NCBI GenBank assembly: GCA_963813345.1
Contig: CAWEYR010000012.1
Span: 55,817 to 119,816 of the forward strand
DNA from: CAWDDA01 sp963813345
GTDB taxonomy: Bacteria > Acidobacteriota > Blastocatellia > RBC074
Length of the DNA: 64,000 nt
Direction of reading: 5' to 3'
Part shown: in pieces, positions 41,689 through 51,545 of the stretch
Position numbering within the stretch: the stretch's first letter is position 1
Layout of the letters: every line of letters starts with the position of its first letter
The notes under the pieces: generated by a model
Told to the model about the DNA's origin: nothing
The model's input: the letters and a program-made list of their open reading frames with translations, nothing else
Database searches by the model: none
Translations under genes and position numbers: made by a program

Positions 41689-43857
41689 ATGCGAAACCTT
41701 GCCGGATTCTTGTTTGTAGTCATCTGTGCGGCTACAGCCCTCGCTCAATCGAACGGCACCATCCGCGGCGTCGTGACGCTCGAGGACACACAGAAGCCGG
41801 TCCACAACGTGCAGGTATTGGTCCTTGAGCTTGGACGTGCAGTCGAGACGGACGACGATGGAAGATATGAACTGAAAGATATTCCTCCGGGACGGTATAA
41901 CGTTGCAGCGCGGCTCGATCGCGTGCCGGACGTCGTGCAAACGGTGCAGGTAGGTTCGGGTCAGGCAGTTGAGGTCATTTTTCAGATCCGGCTGCGTCTG
42001 GTTCGCGAGCAGGTTTCAGTTACTGCAAGCGGAAACGAAGAGACATCCTTCAATTCGATCCAATCTGTCACCTCGCTCAATTCAATAGAGATTGCCGAGA
42101 AGAACGCGCTTTCACTTGGTGAGCTTCTCGAGAACGAGTCGGGAATTGCCAAGCGGAGCTCAGGACCGGGAAGCTCCCGTCCCGTTGTTCGCGGATTCGA
42201 TGGCGATCGTGTGCTGGTGCTGCAGGATGGGATGAGGACCGGGTCTCTCGGATTTCAATCGAGTGATCATGGCGAGCCAATCGACCCGCTTTCGGTGAGC
42301 AAGGTTGAAGTCGTCAAAGGTCCAGCGACTCTTCTCTACGGCAGCAATGGAATTGGTGGAGTGGTCAACGCGATCTCAGAGCACTCTGAGGCTCATCCGG
42401 GTGTACGAGGATATGTGACTGGACTTGGAAGCACGAATAACTACCAGGCCGGCGGCAGTGGAGGCATCGAATTCGGGACAGCGAGATGGTCATTCTGGGG
42501 CAATGGTGGCGGGCAGCGCGCGGGGGACTATGAGACGCCTCTTGGGCGTGTGACCAACTCGTTTGTAAGAAGCGGGAATGGTGTCGGCGGTTTTGGCTAT
42601 TTCGCAGATCACGGTTCTTTCAGCACCGATTATTCCTACGACTGGCGCCGCTACGGAATTCCGTTCGATCCTGACGATCCAGGCGAAATCGTCAATCTGA
42701 AAATGCGGCGGCATGGGCTGCACGTACACGGCGGATTACGCGATCTCAATTCATATATTACTGGTGGCGACTTTTCGATTCAGTACACCGACTATCGACA
42801 CGATGAAATCAATTCGATCGAGAATGAAATTGAGACCAGATTCAACAACAAGCTCTTTGCCTATCGCGCCGTGATTGACCAGAAGCGCACCGGCCCATAT
42901 TCAGGGAATATCGGTGTCGCGGGATTCCATCGTGACTTCGAAACGATAGGCGCTGAAGCGCTGGCGCCTCCGACAACTCAGAACAACTTTGCTGCATTTG
43001 CGCTTCAACGGTTCGATTTCCGGAGGGCAGTGCTGCAGCTGGGTGCGAGGGTTGAGCACAACTCGTACAATCAGGATGTCTATCCGAACCGGTCATTCAC
43101 GGGATTCTCAGGCGCGGCAGGAGTGCGCGTGCCTTTATGGGATGGGGGCGCTTTTGTAGCAAACTACACGCATTCCTACCGCGCGCCTTCGCTCGAAGAG
43201 CTGTACAACAACGGTCCTCACACTGGTAACGCGGTCTTCGAGATTGGCAATCCGGAGCTTGTCCGCGAAAAGGGAGACGGGATCGACCTCGCGTTGCGGC
43301 ACACTTCAGGCCGTGTAAGAGGGGAGCTCAATTTCTTCTACTATCGTTTGAATGACTTCATCTTTCTTTCACCGACAGGACAGGTTGAAGATGGATTGCC
43401 GGTTGCAGTCTATGCGCAGGGCACAAGCCGTTTTACGGGAACTGAGGTGAGATTTGACGTAGGGTTGTTCGAGGGCTTCTGGTTGAAGAGTGGTCTCGAT
43501 TATGTAAACGCCGAGCTTACCGATATCGACCCGACGACACCACTGCCTCGTATCCCTCCACTGCGCGGACGGCTTGGCTTCGAGTGGTTGTACAAGAGCT
43601 TTCGAGTCCAGCCGGAAGTCACAATGGTAAGCAGTCAGGAGCGGATTTATCCGCTGGAGACACGGACGGCCGGGTATACAACGTTTGGCATTACGGCGTC
43701 TTACACTGTTGCGAGCCAGCATCTGGCGCAAGTAATTTCCGTCAACGCATTCAACCTGGGCGACCGGCTCTATCGAAATCATCTCTCATTCATCAAGGAT
43801 TTCGCGCCAGAGATCGGATTTGGCGTCAGACTGACCTACACGCTGCGATTCTTCTAA
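41689..43857 (+). CDS. TonB-dependent outer membrane receptor
   Basis: 722 residues, intact. Signal peptide (FLFVVICAATALAQ), a CarboxypepD_reg-like domain at about 22-100 (GTIRGVVTLEDTQKPVHNVQ, GRYELKDIPPGRYNV), a plug domain (SRPVVRGFDGDRVLVLQDGM, VEVVKGPATLLYGSNGIGG) and a beta-barrel ending in TLRFF with C-terminal Phe. It imports a siderophore, metal, vitamin or glycan using TonB energy. The plug resembles ZnuD/HmuR-type receptors, but the ligand cannot be told. Confidence 0.94.
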   Translation: MRNLAGFLFVVICAATALAQSNGTIRGVVTLEDTQKPVHNVQVLVLELGRAVETDDDGRYELKDIPPGRYNVAARLDRVPDVVQTVQVGSGQAVEVIFQIRLRLVREQVSVTASGNEETSFNSIQSVTSLNSIEIAEKNALSLGELLENESGIAKRSSGPGSSRPVVRGFDGDRVLVLQDGMRTGSLGFQSSDHGEPIDPLSVSKVEVVKGPATLLYGSNGIGGVVNAISEHSEAHPGVRGYVTGLGSTNNYQAGGSGGIEFGTARWSFWGNGGGQRAGDYETPLGRVTNSFVRSGNGVGGFGYFADHGSFSTDYSYDWRRYGIPFDPDDPGEIVNLKMRRHGLHVHGGLRDLNSYITGGDFSIQYTDYRHDEINSIENEIETRFNNKLFAYRAVIDQKRTGPYSGNIGVAGFHRDFETIGAEALAPPTTQNNFAAFALQRFDFRRAVLQLGARVEHNSYNQDVYPNRSFTGFSGAAGVRVPLWDGGAFVANYTHSYRAPSLEELYNNGPHTGNAVFEIGNPELVREKGDGIDLALRHTSGRVRGELNFFYYRLNDFIFLSPTGQVEDGLPVAVYAQGTSRFTGTEVRFDVGLFEGFWLKSGLDYVNAELTDIDPTTPLPRIPPLRGRLGFEWLYKSFRVQPEVTMVSSQERIYPLETRTAGYTTFGITASYTVASQHLAQVISVNAFNLGDRLYRNHLSFIKDFAPEIGFGVRLTYTLRFF

Positions 43858-43873
43858 GCGGGCGAGAAAGATA

Positions 43874-43963
43874 ACCACGGAACACACGGAAAGAACGGAA
43901 AACACGGAAACAACAGATAGACATGTTCCGTGTTTTTCCGTTTCTTTCCGTGTGTTCCGTGGT
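43874..43963. repeat. CCACGGAACACACGGAA inverted repeat
   Basis: ACCACGGAACACACGGAAAG followed by AACGGAAAACACGGAA is mirrored by TTCCGTGTTTTTCCGTTTC and CTTTCCGTGTGTTCCGTGGT. The stem is internally repetitive (CACGGAA units). It sits between two TonB-receptor genes. Confidence 0.92.
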
Positions 43964-44014
43964 CTTCTGTTCCGACTGGCAGGGAGCCCTCTGATGGGTT
44001 AACTTTATCCTCTG

Positions 44015-46487
44015 ATGTCGTGGTTCTCTAAAGGCCTTTTCCTCGCGGCTATCTCTCTCAATTTTCTTCAGGCTGCGCAGATTCGCGTGATCACGCTTGA
44101 TCAATCGAATCAGCCGGTTTCCGGCGTGGAAGTTCAGATTCAAAGGGATGGCAATGTCGTCGCTCGCGCAACCACCGGAGCGAATGGAAGTGCTGACTTC
44201 AGCACTCTAGCCTCGGGAAGCTACGACGTCATTGTAGACAAGACGGGCTTTGAGCGGCTGACGCGCAGGATCGACAATCTTCGACCGGGCTCGCCCGTTG
44301 AGATCACTTTCTCGCTCGTTCCAAAGATCGAGCTCAAAGACACGCTTACAATCACGGGCGTGAACGATACGCCAGTTGCCAGCTCCGGTGACTTCCAGCG
44401 AAATCAGCTTCAACAGCTTGCGAGCCGGCCGACGACCGTCACGGATGCGCTGCCTCTTGTGCCCGGCGTCTCGCGGTCGCCCGATGGCGAGATCAATATT
44501 TCAGGCACGGGCGAACATCGAAGCGCTCTCATCGTAAACGCCGCTGACGTCACGGATCCGGCAACCGGACAGTTTGGTATGACCATTCCCGTCGACAGTG
44601 TCGAGCGGTTGGAGGTCTACAAGTCTCCCTTTCTGGCTCAGTACGGCAGGTTCACTGCGGGGGTAGTCTCGGTTGAGACACGGCGCGGAGGCGATTCATG
44701 GAACTTCGATGTCCACGATCCTCTACCGGCATTCCGTTTTAGAAGCGGGCATCTTGCAGGAATGCTGAACGCATCGCCTCGGATCGTCTTCAACGGCCCG
44801 TTGATCAAGAATCGTCTCTTCTTTTCGGAAGGTGTCGAGTACCGGCTGTTCAAGGATCCCGTGCGGACGCTTCCTCATCCTGATCGTGAGGTTAAGTCCG
44901 AATCCGTAAATTCCTTCACGCAGTTCGATTACATCTGTATCTGCGGGTCACACTATGACGGGCACTGTTCATATTGCGCCGCGCAAAGTGCTCTACGCCA
45001 ACCTGAACTACTTCGATCCGCGGCCAGTCAGTCCGAGCTTCAGCGCGCGCGATTACACGACAACTTTCATTGACCGGATAAACATTGGTCCGCATTTGCT
45101 TGAAAGCACGCTGGCATACAAACGGTACGGGAGTGATGTCTGGGGGCAGGGCTCGCAGGAGATGACACTCACCCCGACGGGTAATTTCGGAAACTACTGG
45201 AACCGGCAGGACCGACATGCCTCGCGCATTGAATGGATGGAGCAGCTATCTCCGAAAGCTGTGACGTGGTTAGGCTCGCATAATCTTCGTTTAGGGGCAT
45301 CGTTTGTGAGAAGCAACAACCAGGGTGAGTTCTTTGCTCGCCCGGTGAATATCAACGATGCTGCCGGGCGACTGATTCGCCGAATCGAGTTCGATGGTGG
45401 GCAGAGATTCGACGTTAGTGACACCGAAGTTGCAGCCTACGCACAGGACAACTGGATCGTCTCGCCGCGAGTGAGTGTGAATTTTGGCACGAGATTCGAA
45501 CGGCAGCAGGTCTCAGGAAATCTGCGATTTGCTCCACGGTTTGGTATCGCGTGGTCGCCTTTCACCACGGGGAACACTGTGATTCGGGCGGGGATTGGTG
45601 TTTTCTACGATCGCGTTCCGCTCAATGTCTACGCATTCACCAGCTATCCCGACCAGATAGTGACCACCTACAGTCCTGACTCCTCGATCCTCGATGGACC
45701 GCGACGATTTGACAATGTGATTGGCGTTTCGAGTATCGATTATCCATTTGTCAGCTCTTCAAGCCGGCCGGGTGGGTTTTCACCTTACAGCACAACCTGG
45801 AAGATCGAGGGCGAGCATACTGTTCGAAACTTTCTGCGCTTGCGCGCGGGTTATCTCGAGAGCAGATCAGGCGGCATCGTGATCTACAATCCGGCAGTCA
45901 GCGATACGCGGAATGCTCTTGTCATGAACGGCGGCGGCTCATCGCGATACCGGCAGATCGAGGTGACTGCGAAGTTCAAGTGGCGCGAGGAGGAGAACCT
46001 TGTTCTGACATATGTCAGAAGTCGCGCGCGCGGCGATTTGAACGAATTCAATGAGTACCTCGGGAATTTTCCTTCGCCGGTCATCCGGCCAAATCAGTAT
46101 TCGAATCTTGCAGCTGATCTCCCACATCGGTTCCTGGCATATGGTCTTGTAAAGCTGCCCTGGCGCATGCGATTTGCACCGCTCATAGAGTACCGCAACG
46201 GGTTTCCCTATGCTGTCACGAATGAATTACAGCAGTATGTCGGCATACCCAATGCGGATAAGACCCGTTTCCCGAACTTCTACTCATTCGATCTGAGATT
46301 GATGAAGGACTTCGACGTGTCCTGGAAGCAGAAGAAATACACCATTCGGCTTTCGCTGATCGGCTACAACGTGACAAATCATTTCAATCCGTGGGACGTG
46401 CATCGAAACATTGCCGATCCGCAGTTTGGTGTCTTTTTTGGCCAGTATCGTCGATGGTTTAAGATGGACTTTGAGGTCTTCTTCTAG
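44015..46487 (+). CDS. Second TonB-dependent receptor with carboxypeptidase-regulatory-like N-domain (one frameshift)
   Basis: Signal peptide (GLFLAAISLNFLQAA), then IRVITLDQSNQPVSGVEVQI and FSTLASGSYDVIVDKTGFE (regulatory-like domain), then a plug (TVTDALPLVPGVSRSPDGEI, RLEVYKSPFLAQYGRFTAGVV), then a barrel with FNFGTR-type strands, RPNQYSNLAADLPHRFLAYG and a terminal aromatic FEVFF. This is the OmpA-like/Oar family common in acidobacteria. A single shift near 44937 joins SFTQFDYI to SAGHTMTGTV. Corrected length is about 823 residues. Ligand unknown. Confidence 0.9.
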
Positions 46488-46533
46488 GTACACTTCCCGA
46501 GTTGAAAATTCCGAAGCTTTGGCCGATATCCCG

Positions 46534-47705
46534 ATGAGTCTCACTTTCCTTCGCTGGCTGTTCTTAGTCCCAGTCGCAGGCGGTACCATATTTGGACTCC
46601 TTTGCGTCTGGACGATCACGCGTTTTCGGCGGCGACAGGCGGTGACGGAGTTCAGGGAATGGGAGTCGTGGCCGGCTGTCAGTATCCTCAAACCCGTGCA
46701 TGGCCTCGAGAAGAACCTGCACGAAAACCTTCGAACTACCTGCCTTCTCGACTACCCCGACTACGAAGTGGTTTTCTCGGTTCAGAGACATGATGATCCC
46801 GCGCTTCCGGTACTGCGGGAGATTGAGCGCGAATTTGGGCCTTCACGCGCGAAGGTTGTCGTTGAAGAGAAGAGGGTAGGCTGGAACGGCAAGATCAACA
46901 ACCTGGCTGGAGCGCTGCCGCACGCACGTCACGACGTGTATGTTATCAGCGACAGCGACGTCAGATTGCCACGCGGATATCTCAAGTCGATCGTCGCACC
47001 TCTAAAGGATGAGAGCGTTGGCTTCGTTTGCACCCCGTTCCGGGTCGCCGTGGCAAACCGTTGGTTTGAAAAACTGGAGTTGCTTTCGCTCAACGCCGAT
47101 TTCATGCCGAGTGTCATTTTTGCATACGAGACATCTGCCTCTCTTTTCTGTCTTGGCGCATCGATCGCGCTTCGGAGAAGGACGCTCGACGAAATTGGCG
47201 GGATCGAAGGGCTTTCTGATTATCTTGTCGAAGATTACGAGATGGGTCGCCGCATTGTCGCCCGCGGCTATCGAAGCGTCCTGGTTCTTCCAGTCATCGA
47301 AACCATGGTCGATCTCAAGACGCGTTCTGACTGGTGGAAGCATCAGGTGTACTGGGACCAAAACACGCGCGCGGCACGACCGCTTGCCTACTTTTGCACG
47401 CTTCTTATTCGAGCTGTGCCGTGCGCTCTGATTTTTGCATTGCTCAATCCTGCTGACTTGCTGGCTGGATGGTTCTTGCGGGCACGATAATCGTCAGGAT
47501 GGCTACAGCCGGATTGGTCATGGGGCTCGGGCTCGAAGATCGCGAAGGTGTGCGTGCTCTATGGTGGTTGCCCGTACGCGATGTGGCCGGGATGGTCTCG
47601 TGGCTTCTTTCATTTCTGTGGCGCAAGACAACGTGGCGGGGAACAGAGTTTGTGCTTACGGCGGACGGGCGGCTTGCCGCGGGAACAACAATAGGGCGCG
47701 GGTAG
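46534..47705 (+). CDS. Glycosyltransferase family 2/21, HpnI or ceramide-glucosyltransferase type (frameshifted near the end)
   Basis: An N-terminal membrane anchor precedes the GT-A core: VSILKPVHGLEKNLHENLRT, DYPDYEVVFSVQ, ISDSDVRLPRGYL (DxD), LSDYLVEDYEMGRRI, and the acceptor-site motif KHQVYWDQNTRAARP. The C-terminal spans continue in another frame (MVLAGTIIVRMATAGLVMGL, ALWWLPVRDVAGMVSWLLSF, FVLTADGRL); one shift near 47466 joins them. Members add sugars to lipids: glucose to ceramide, or N-acetylglucosamine to bacteriohopanetetrol (HpnI). It is the first gene of a run of sugar/lipid genes. Confidence 0.87.
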
Positions 47706-47709
47706 GCAG

Positions 47710-48141
47710 ATGTTGCGTGTTCTGATTGTCACTGCGATTGCGACGCTTTCTGGAGCTGTGGGACAAGTCTTTATGCGCCGCGGAATGCAGATCGTTGGTC
47801 CTCTTGAAACGTACGGTGTAATGGATATTGCCGCCTATCTCTGGCAGGCGATTACGCAACCGTACGTCATAGTGGGCACGATCCTGAGTGGCGTTTTCTT
47901 TTTTGCATTGTTGACTGCGCTCGGTTGGACCGATGTCACAGTCGCATTTCCGCTGACAGCACTCGAATACGTGTTTGCCGCGTTCCTCGCGGTCATAATT
48001 CTGAAAGAGAAGGTGCCTGCGCTCAGATGGCTCGGCATCGCGCTGGTGATCATAGGCGTACTGCTAATCAGTGCAACTGGCGGTGACGCACACCAGCAAA
48101 TAATAAAGAAGGAGAATCGGAAGATTGACGTTACAGGCTGA
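47710..48141 (+). CDS. Small EamA/DMT-superfamily membrane protein, ArnE/ArnF flippase-like
   Basis: 143 residues with four spans and one EamA half-unit: VTAIATLSGAVGQVFMRRGM, GTILSGVFFFALLTALGW, VAFPLTALEYVFAAFLAVIIL, LGIALVIIGVLLISATGG. ArnE/F-like proteins flip lipid-linked amino sugars across the inner membrane; other half-size members export small cations. The position between a lipid glycosyltransferase and a sugar aminotransferase favours the flippase role. It overlaps the next gene by 17 bp. Confidence 0.85.
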   Translation: MLRVLIVTAIATLSGAVGQVFMRRGMQIVGPLETYGVMDIAAYLWQAITQPYVIVGTILSGVFFFALLTALGWTDVTVAFPLTALEYVFAAFLAVIILKEKVPALRWLGIALVIIGVLLISATGGDAHQQIIKKENRKIDVTG

Positions 48142-49300
48142 GAGAGGTTTGGAGCAGAAACAGCAACAGCATCAGAAACAGGTTCCCGAAAGACGCGTGC
48201 CGGCAGCGCGGATTGACTTCACAAAAGAAGACCGCGTCTGGATAGCGGATCGGATTCAGCAAGTGCTGGAAACCGGGCAATTGACTCTCGGGCGTTACGG
48301 GGCCGAGTTTGAGACACGCTTCGCAGAGTTCTGCGGCGTTCGTCATGCTGTTGCAGTTTCGAGTGGCACGGCCGCCCTCGAGATCATCCTTCGATCACTC
48401 GACGTGACCGGGAAGAAGGTGCTCGTTCCGGCAAATACGTTCTTTGCAACTGCTGCGGCGGTGATACACGCTGGCGCAACACCCGTCTTCCTCGAGATGG
48501 ATGCCGAAACGATGAGCGTTCGCCCTGAAGATGTTGATGCCGCAATCACAGATGACACTGCCGGCCTAATTGTTGTTCATATCGGCGGCGTCATCACGGG
48601 CAGGATTGAAGAACTCCGTGAACTGGCAACGCGACGCGGCATCTGGATGGTTGAGGACGCGGCACACGCGCACGGATCGAGATTCAAAGAGGCGCACGCC
48701 GGCACATTCGGTGTTGCCGGTGCATTCAGTTTTTATCCAACCAAGGTGATGACCTCGGGAGAGGGTGGAATGATCGTCACGAACGACGATCGTATCGCTG
48801 AAGAGGCTCGCATCTATCGCGATCAGGGAAAGGCGAGCTTTCTTGTCAATGCGCACGTGCGTCTTGGTTACAACTGGAGGATGTCCGAACCTCACGCGAT
48901 CATAGGATTGAGGCATCTCGAGCGTCTTCCGGAGATGGTCGAGGAGCGGAGACAGATTGCGCGTATCTACGATCGTGAGCTCGCGGTTTCGAACAAGGTG
49001 CAGAGTCTTGCCGTTCCACCGGGCAGTTTGCCGAACTACTACAAGTACATTTGCCTGCTAAAGGAAAAAGTGGATCGAGCGCAGCTGAAAGCGAGGTTGC
49101 GTGACGAGTGGGGAGTATCACTTTCGGGCGAGGTCTATGAGTCCCCGCTACATCGGCAGCCCGTGTTTGAGAACTATGCTACGGGGTCTTTGCCGTTGGC
49201 TGAGGACATCTGCGCGCGCCACATCTGCCTGCCGATTTTTTCAGGAATGACAGAGGATGATGCGAAACAGGTGATCGACGCGATCGAGGCGGTTTTGTAA
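48125..49300 (+). CDS. DegT/DnrJ/EryC1/StrS family PLP aminotransferase
   Basis: 391 residues. AVAVSSGTAALEIILRSLDV (phosphate cup), PANTFFATAAAVIHAGATPV, VEDAAHAHGS, and FYPTKVMTSGEGGMIVTND with the PLP-binding Lys. The family converts keto-sugars or inososes to amino forms (ArnB, StsC). A TTG start at 48125 is supported by AAGGAG about 10 bp upstream. The Gln-rich start (EQKQQQHQKQ) is unusual. It couples to the EamA gene and precedes an epimerase. Confidence 0.93.
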   Translation: MTLQAERGLEQKQQQHQKQVPERRVPAARIDFTKEDRVWIADRIQQVLETGQLTLGRYGAEFETRFAEFCGVRHAVAVSSGTAALEIILRSLDVTGKKVLVPANTFFATAAAVIHAGATPVFLEMDAETMSVRPEDVDAAITDDTAGLIVVHIGGVITGRIEELRELATRRGIWMVEDAAHAHGSRFKEAHAGTFGVAGAFSFYPTKVMTSGEGGMIVTNDDRIAEEARIYRDQGKASFLVNAHVRLGYNWRMSEPHAIIGLRHLERLPEMVEERRQIARIYDRELAVSNKVQSLAVPPGSLPNYYKYICLLKEKVDRAQLKARLRDEWGVSLSGEVYESPLHRQPVFENYATGSLPLAEDICARHICLPIFSGMTEDDAKQVIDAIEAVL

Positions 49301-49319
49301 GGATACATACAAGAAACAT

Positions 49320-50237
49320 ATGGCAACGATAGCCGTAACAGGTGGCAGCGGGTTTATTGGATCACACGTCGTCGACGCTCTGGTGGACGCCGGGCATAAG
49401 GTGACTGTGATGGATCATCGCGTGCAGCCGCATCGCAGTGATGTTTCGTTTGAAGATGTCGATCTCATGGATTTCTCATCGGTCCTCTCCGCAACGCGAG
49501 GAATGGAACACATCTTCCATCTGGGCGCTGTTTCGAATGTCAATACGGCACACAAGTACCCGGTCTATGCTACTTCGCTCAATGTCATGGGAACGACGCA
49601 TGTACTTGAAGCGGCCCGTATCAATGGGGCAAAACGAGTGCACTTTGCTTCGACGGTCTGGGTCTACAACGGAATTCCGAATGGCAGACCGGCTGATGAA
49701 TCCGCCCCGTTCTATCTGAACGGAGCGGGTCACATATACACTTCATCGAAGATTGCGTCAGAGATGATCTGTCACAACTATCATCAGCTGTATGGCGTGC
49801 CGATTACGGTTCTCAGGTACGGCATACCTTATGGTCCGCGAATGCGTGAAGAGCTGTTGATTCCTGTCTTTCTGCGAAAGGCATTGACGGGCCAGCCACT
49901 CACGATTGCGGGGAAGGGTGACCAATTTCGAAAGTTTCTCTATGTTTCCGATCTCGCGAAAGCTCATCTGCTGGCTATGAACGATCGAGGAGCGAACGAG
50001 ACATACAATCTTGAAGGAGCGCGGCCTGTAACGGTTCTCGAAGTTGCTGAAGGAATACGAAGAATTCTGGGAGACCAGGTGCGCATCGAGTTTACGCCTG
50101 AGCGTCCGGGTGATTTCGGCGGCAAAGAGATTTCCGCAGAGAAAGCGAGATCAGAACTCGACTGGGAACCGCATATCGAGTTTGAGGATGGGCTTGCGAG
50201 GACGGTAGCGTGGTTTCGGAGGCATTGGGCACTCTAG
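49320..50237 (+). CDS. NAD-dependent epimerase/dehydratase (UDP-sugar epimerase-like SDR)
   Basis: 305 residues. N-terminal GGSGFIGSHVVDALVDAGH (NAD site), HLGAVSNVNTAHKYP, active-site YTSSK after a Ser/Thr, RYGIPYGPRMRE and RKFLYVSDLAKAHLLAM. It is an extended short-chain dehydrogenase acting on nucleotide sugars, giving the keto- or epimerised sugar that a DegT enzyme could aminate. Twenty bases separate it from the aminotransferase. Confidence 0.93.
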   Translation: MATIAVTGGSGFIGSHVVDALVDAGHKVTVMDHRVQPHRSDVSFEDVDLMDFSSVLSATRGMEHIFHLGAVSNVNTAHKYPVYATSLNVMGTTHVLEAARINGAKRVHFASTVWVYNGIPNGRPADESAPFYLNGAGHIYTSSKIASEMICHNYHQLYGVPITVLRYGIPYGPRMREELLIPVFLRKALTGQPLTIAGKGDQFRKFLYVSDLAKAHLLAMNDRGANETYNLEGARPVTVLEVAEGIRRILGDQVRIEFTPERPGDFGGKEISAEKARSELDWEPHIEFEDGLARTVAWFRRHWAL

Positions 50238-50292
50238 TGCAGGATCACAGGATCAGAGTGAGACACGCGTGATTTGCACGTCGTGCCGCGTT

Positions 50293-50372
50293 GTCAGTAG
50301 CCCGACCGTTAGGGAGGGTCTCGCGACACACACTAGATCGCGCGAGCCCTCCCATACGGTCGAGCTACTGAC
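50293..50372. repeat. REP-like paired palindrome, copy 2
   Basis: GTCAGTAGCCCGACCGT ... ACGGTCGAGCTACTGAC ends with internal GGGAGGGTCTCGCG/CGCGAGCCCTCCC arms. The ends are identical to 1450-1535. It splits the epimerase from the amidinotransferase, the only long gap in this gene run. Confidence 0.85.
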
Positions 50373-50414
50373 ACGGCATCACGTACTAGCGAGTCATCGC
50401 TACCGCGCACTCGA

Positions 50415-51545
50415 ATGGTGACATTGGAACAACAGAAAGCAAGCACCCTTGCGCCCGATTCCGTGGATCGGCCGGTGGCTTCCTACAACGAGTGGGATCC
50501 TCTCGAAGAGATCATCGTGGGTCGGCTCGAGGGTGCCGTGATTCCGCCCGGTCATGTGACTGTCACATACAACGTGCCGCGACCGGTTGCCCAGCTCGTG
50601 AAGCTGTTTGGGGGAATGCGCTATCCGGAGTGGATGAAGCGAGCGGCGCAACGCCAGCTCGACGAGTTTATTCATATCCTCGAGGCGGAGGGCGTCACGG
50701 TACGGCGACCGGAGATCATTGATTTCAAGAGCCGGTTCTCGACCCCTGACTGGAGCTCTCGCGGATTCTGCATTGCCTGCCCGCGCGATGGTTTCCTCGT
50801 GGTCGGCGACGAGATCATAGAAACTCCGATGGCGTGGAGGTCGCGTTATCACGAGACTCTTGCATACCGGCCTCTTTTCAGCGAGTACTATCGACGCGGT
50901 GCGCGGTGGACCGTGGCTCCGCGTCCGCAGCTCCTCGATTCACTTTACGATTATGACTTCAAGCTTCCCGTATATGGCGAGCCACTTCGCTATGTAATCA
51001 ACGATTCAGAGATTGTGTTTGATGCGGCTGATTTCGTTCGCGCCGGAAGGCATATTTTTTACCAGAAGAGCAATGTAACCAATACGCCGGGAATCGAGTG
51101 GCTGAGACGGCATCTGGCTGGCAACTACGAGCTTGTCGAGATCGAGACGCTGTGCGTTGATCCGATGCATATCGACTCAAGTGTAACGCTGCTTGCACCG
51201 GGCAAGATTCTCGTCAACCCCGAGTATGTCGACATTGCCCGTCTGCCGAAGCTCTTCAAGTCATGGGATGTGATAATCGCTCCCGAACCTGAACCACTTT
51301 CAAGCTCAGGTGTCATGGCACGGTTCTTTTCGATGTGCAGCAAGTGGATCAGTCTCAATGTGCTATCGCTCGATGAGCAACGCGTGATCGTCGAGAAGAC
51401 TCAAGTGGGCATGCAGCGCAAGCTGCGTGACCACGGATTCGAGCCGATCCCCGTGGCATTTGCAAACTACCTTCCATTTGGAGGCGCGTTCCATTGCGCC
51501 ACGCTCGACATTCGACGTCGTGGAGAGCTTCAGTCCTACTTCTGA
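50415..51545 (+). CDS. Amidinotransferase, glycine amidinotransferase (GATM)/StrB type
   Basis: 376 residues. NEWDPLEEIIVGRLEGAVIP, the substrate loop FLVVGDEIIETPMAWRSRY, GARWTVAPRPQLLD, VFDAADFVRAGRHIF (Asp203/206), DPMHIDSS (His252) and GGAFHCATLDIRRRG with the nucleophile Cys361: the complete catalytic set of arginine amidinotransferases. The enzyme moves an amidino group from arginine to an amine, making a guanidine (guanidinoacetate in AGAT, guanidino-inositol in streptomycin biosynthesis). Being next to amino-sugar genes, an amino sugar acceptor is plausible. SD is not obvious. Confidence 0.94.
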   Translation: MVTLEQQKASTLAPDSVDRPVASYNEWDPLEEIIVGRLEGAVIPPGHVTVTYNVPRPVAQLVKLFGGMRYPEWMKRAAQRQLDEFIHILEAEGVTVRRPEIIDFKSRFSTPDWSSRGFCIACPRDGFLVVGDEIIETPMAWRSRYHETLAYRPLFSEYYRRGARWTVAPRPQLLDSLYDYDFKLPVYGEPLRYVINDSEIVFDAADFVRAGRHIFYQKSNVTNTPGIEWLRRHLAGNYELVEIETLCVDPMHIDSSVTLLAPGKILVNPEYVDIARLPKLFKSWDVIIAPEPEPLSSSGVMARFFSMCSKWISLNVLSLDEQRVIVEKTQVGMQRKLRDHGFEPIPVAFANYLPFGGAFHCATLDIRRRGELQSYF

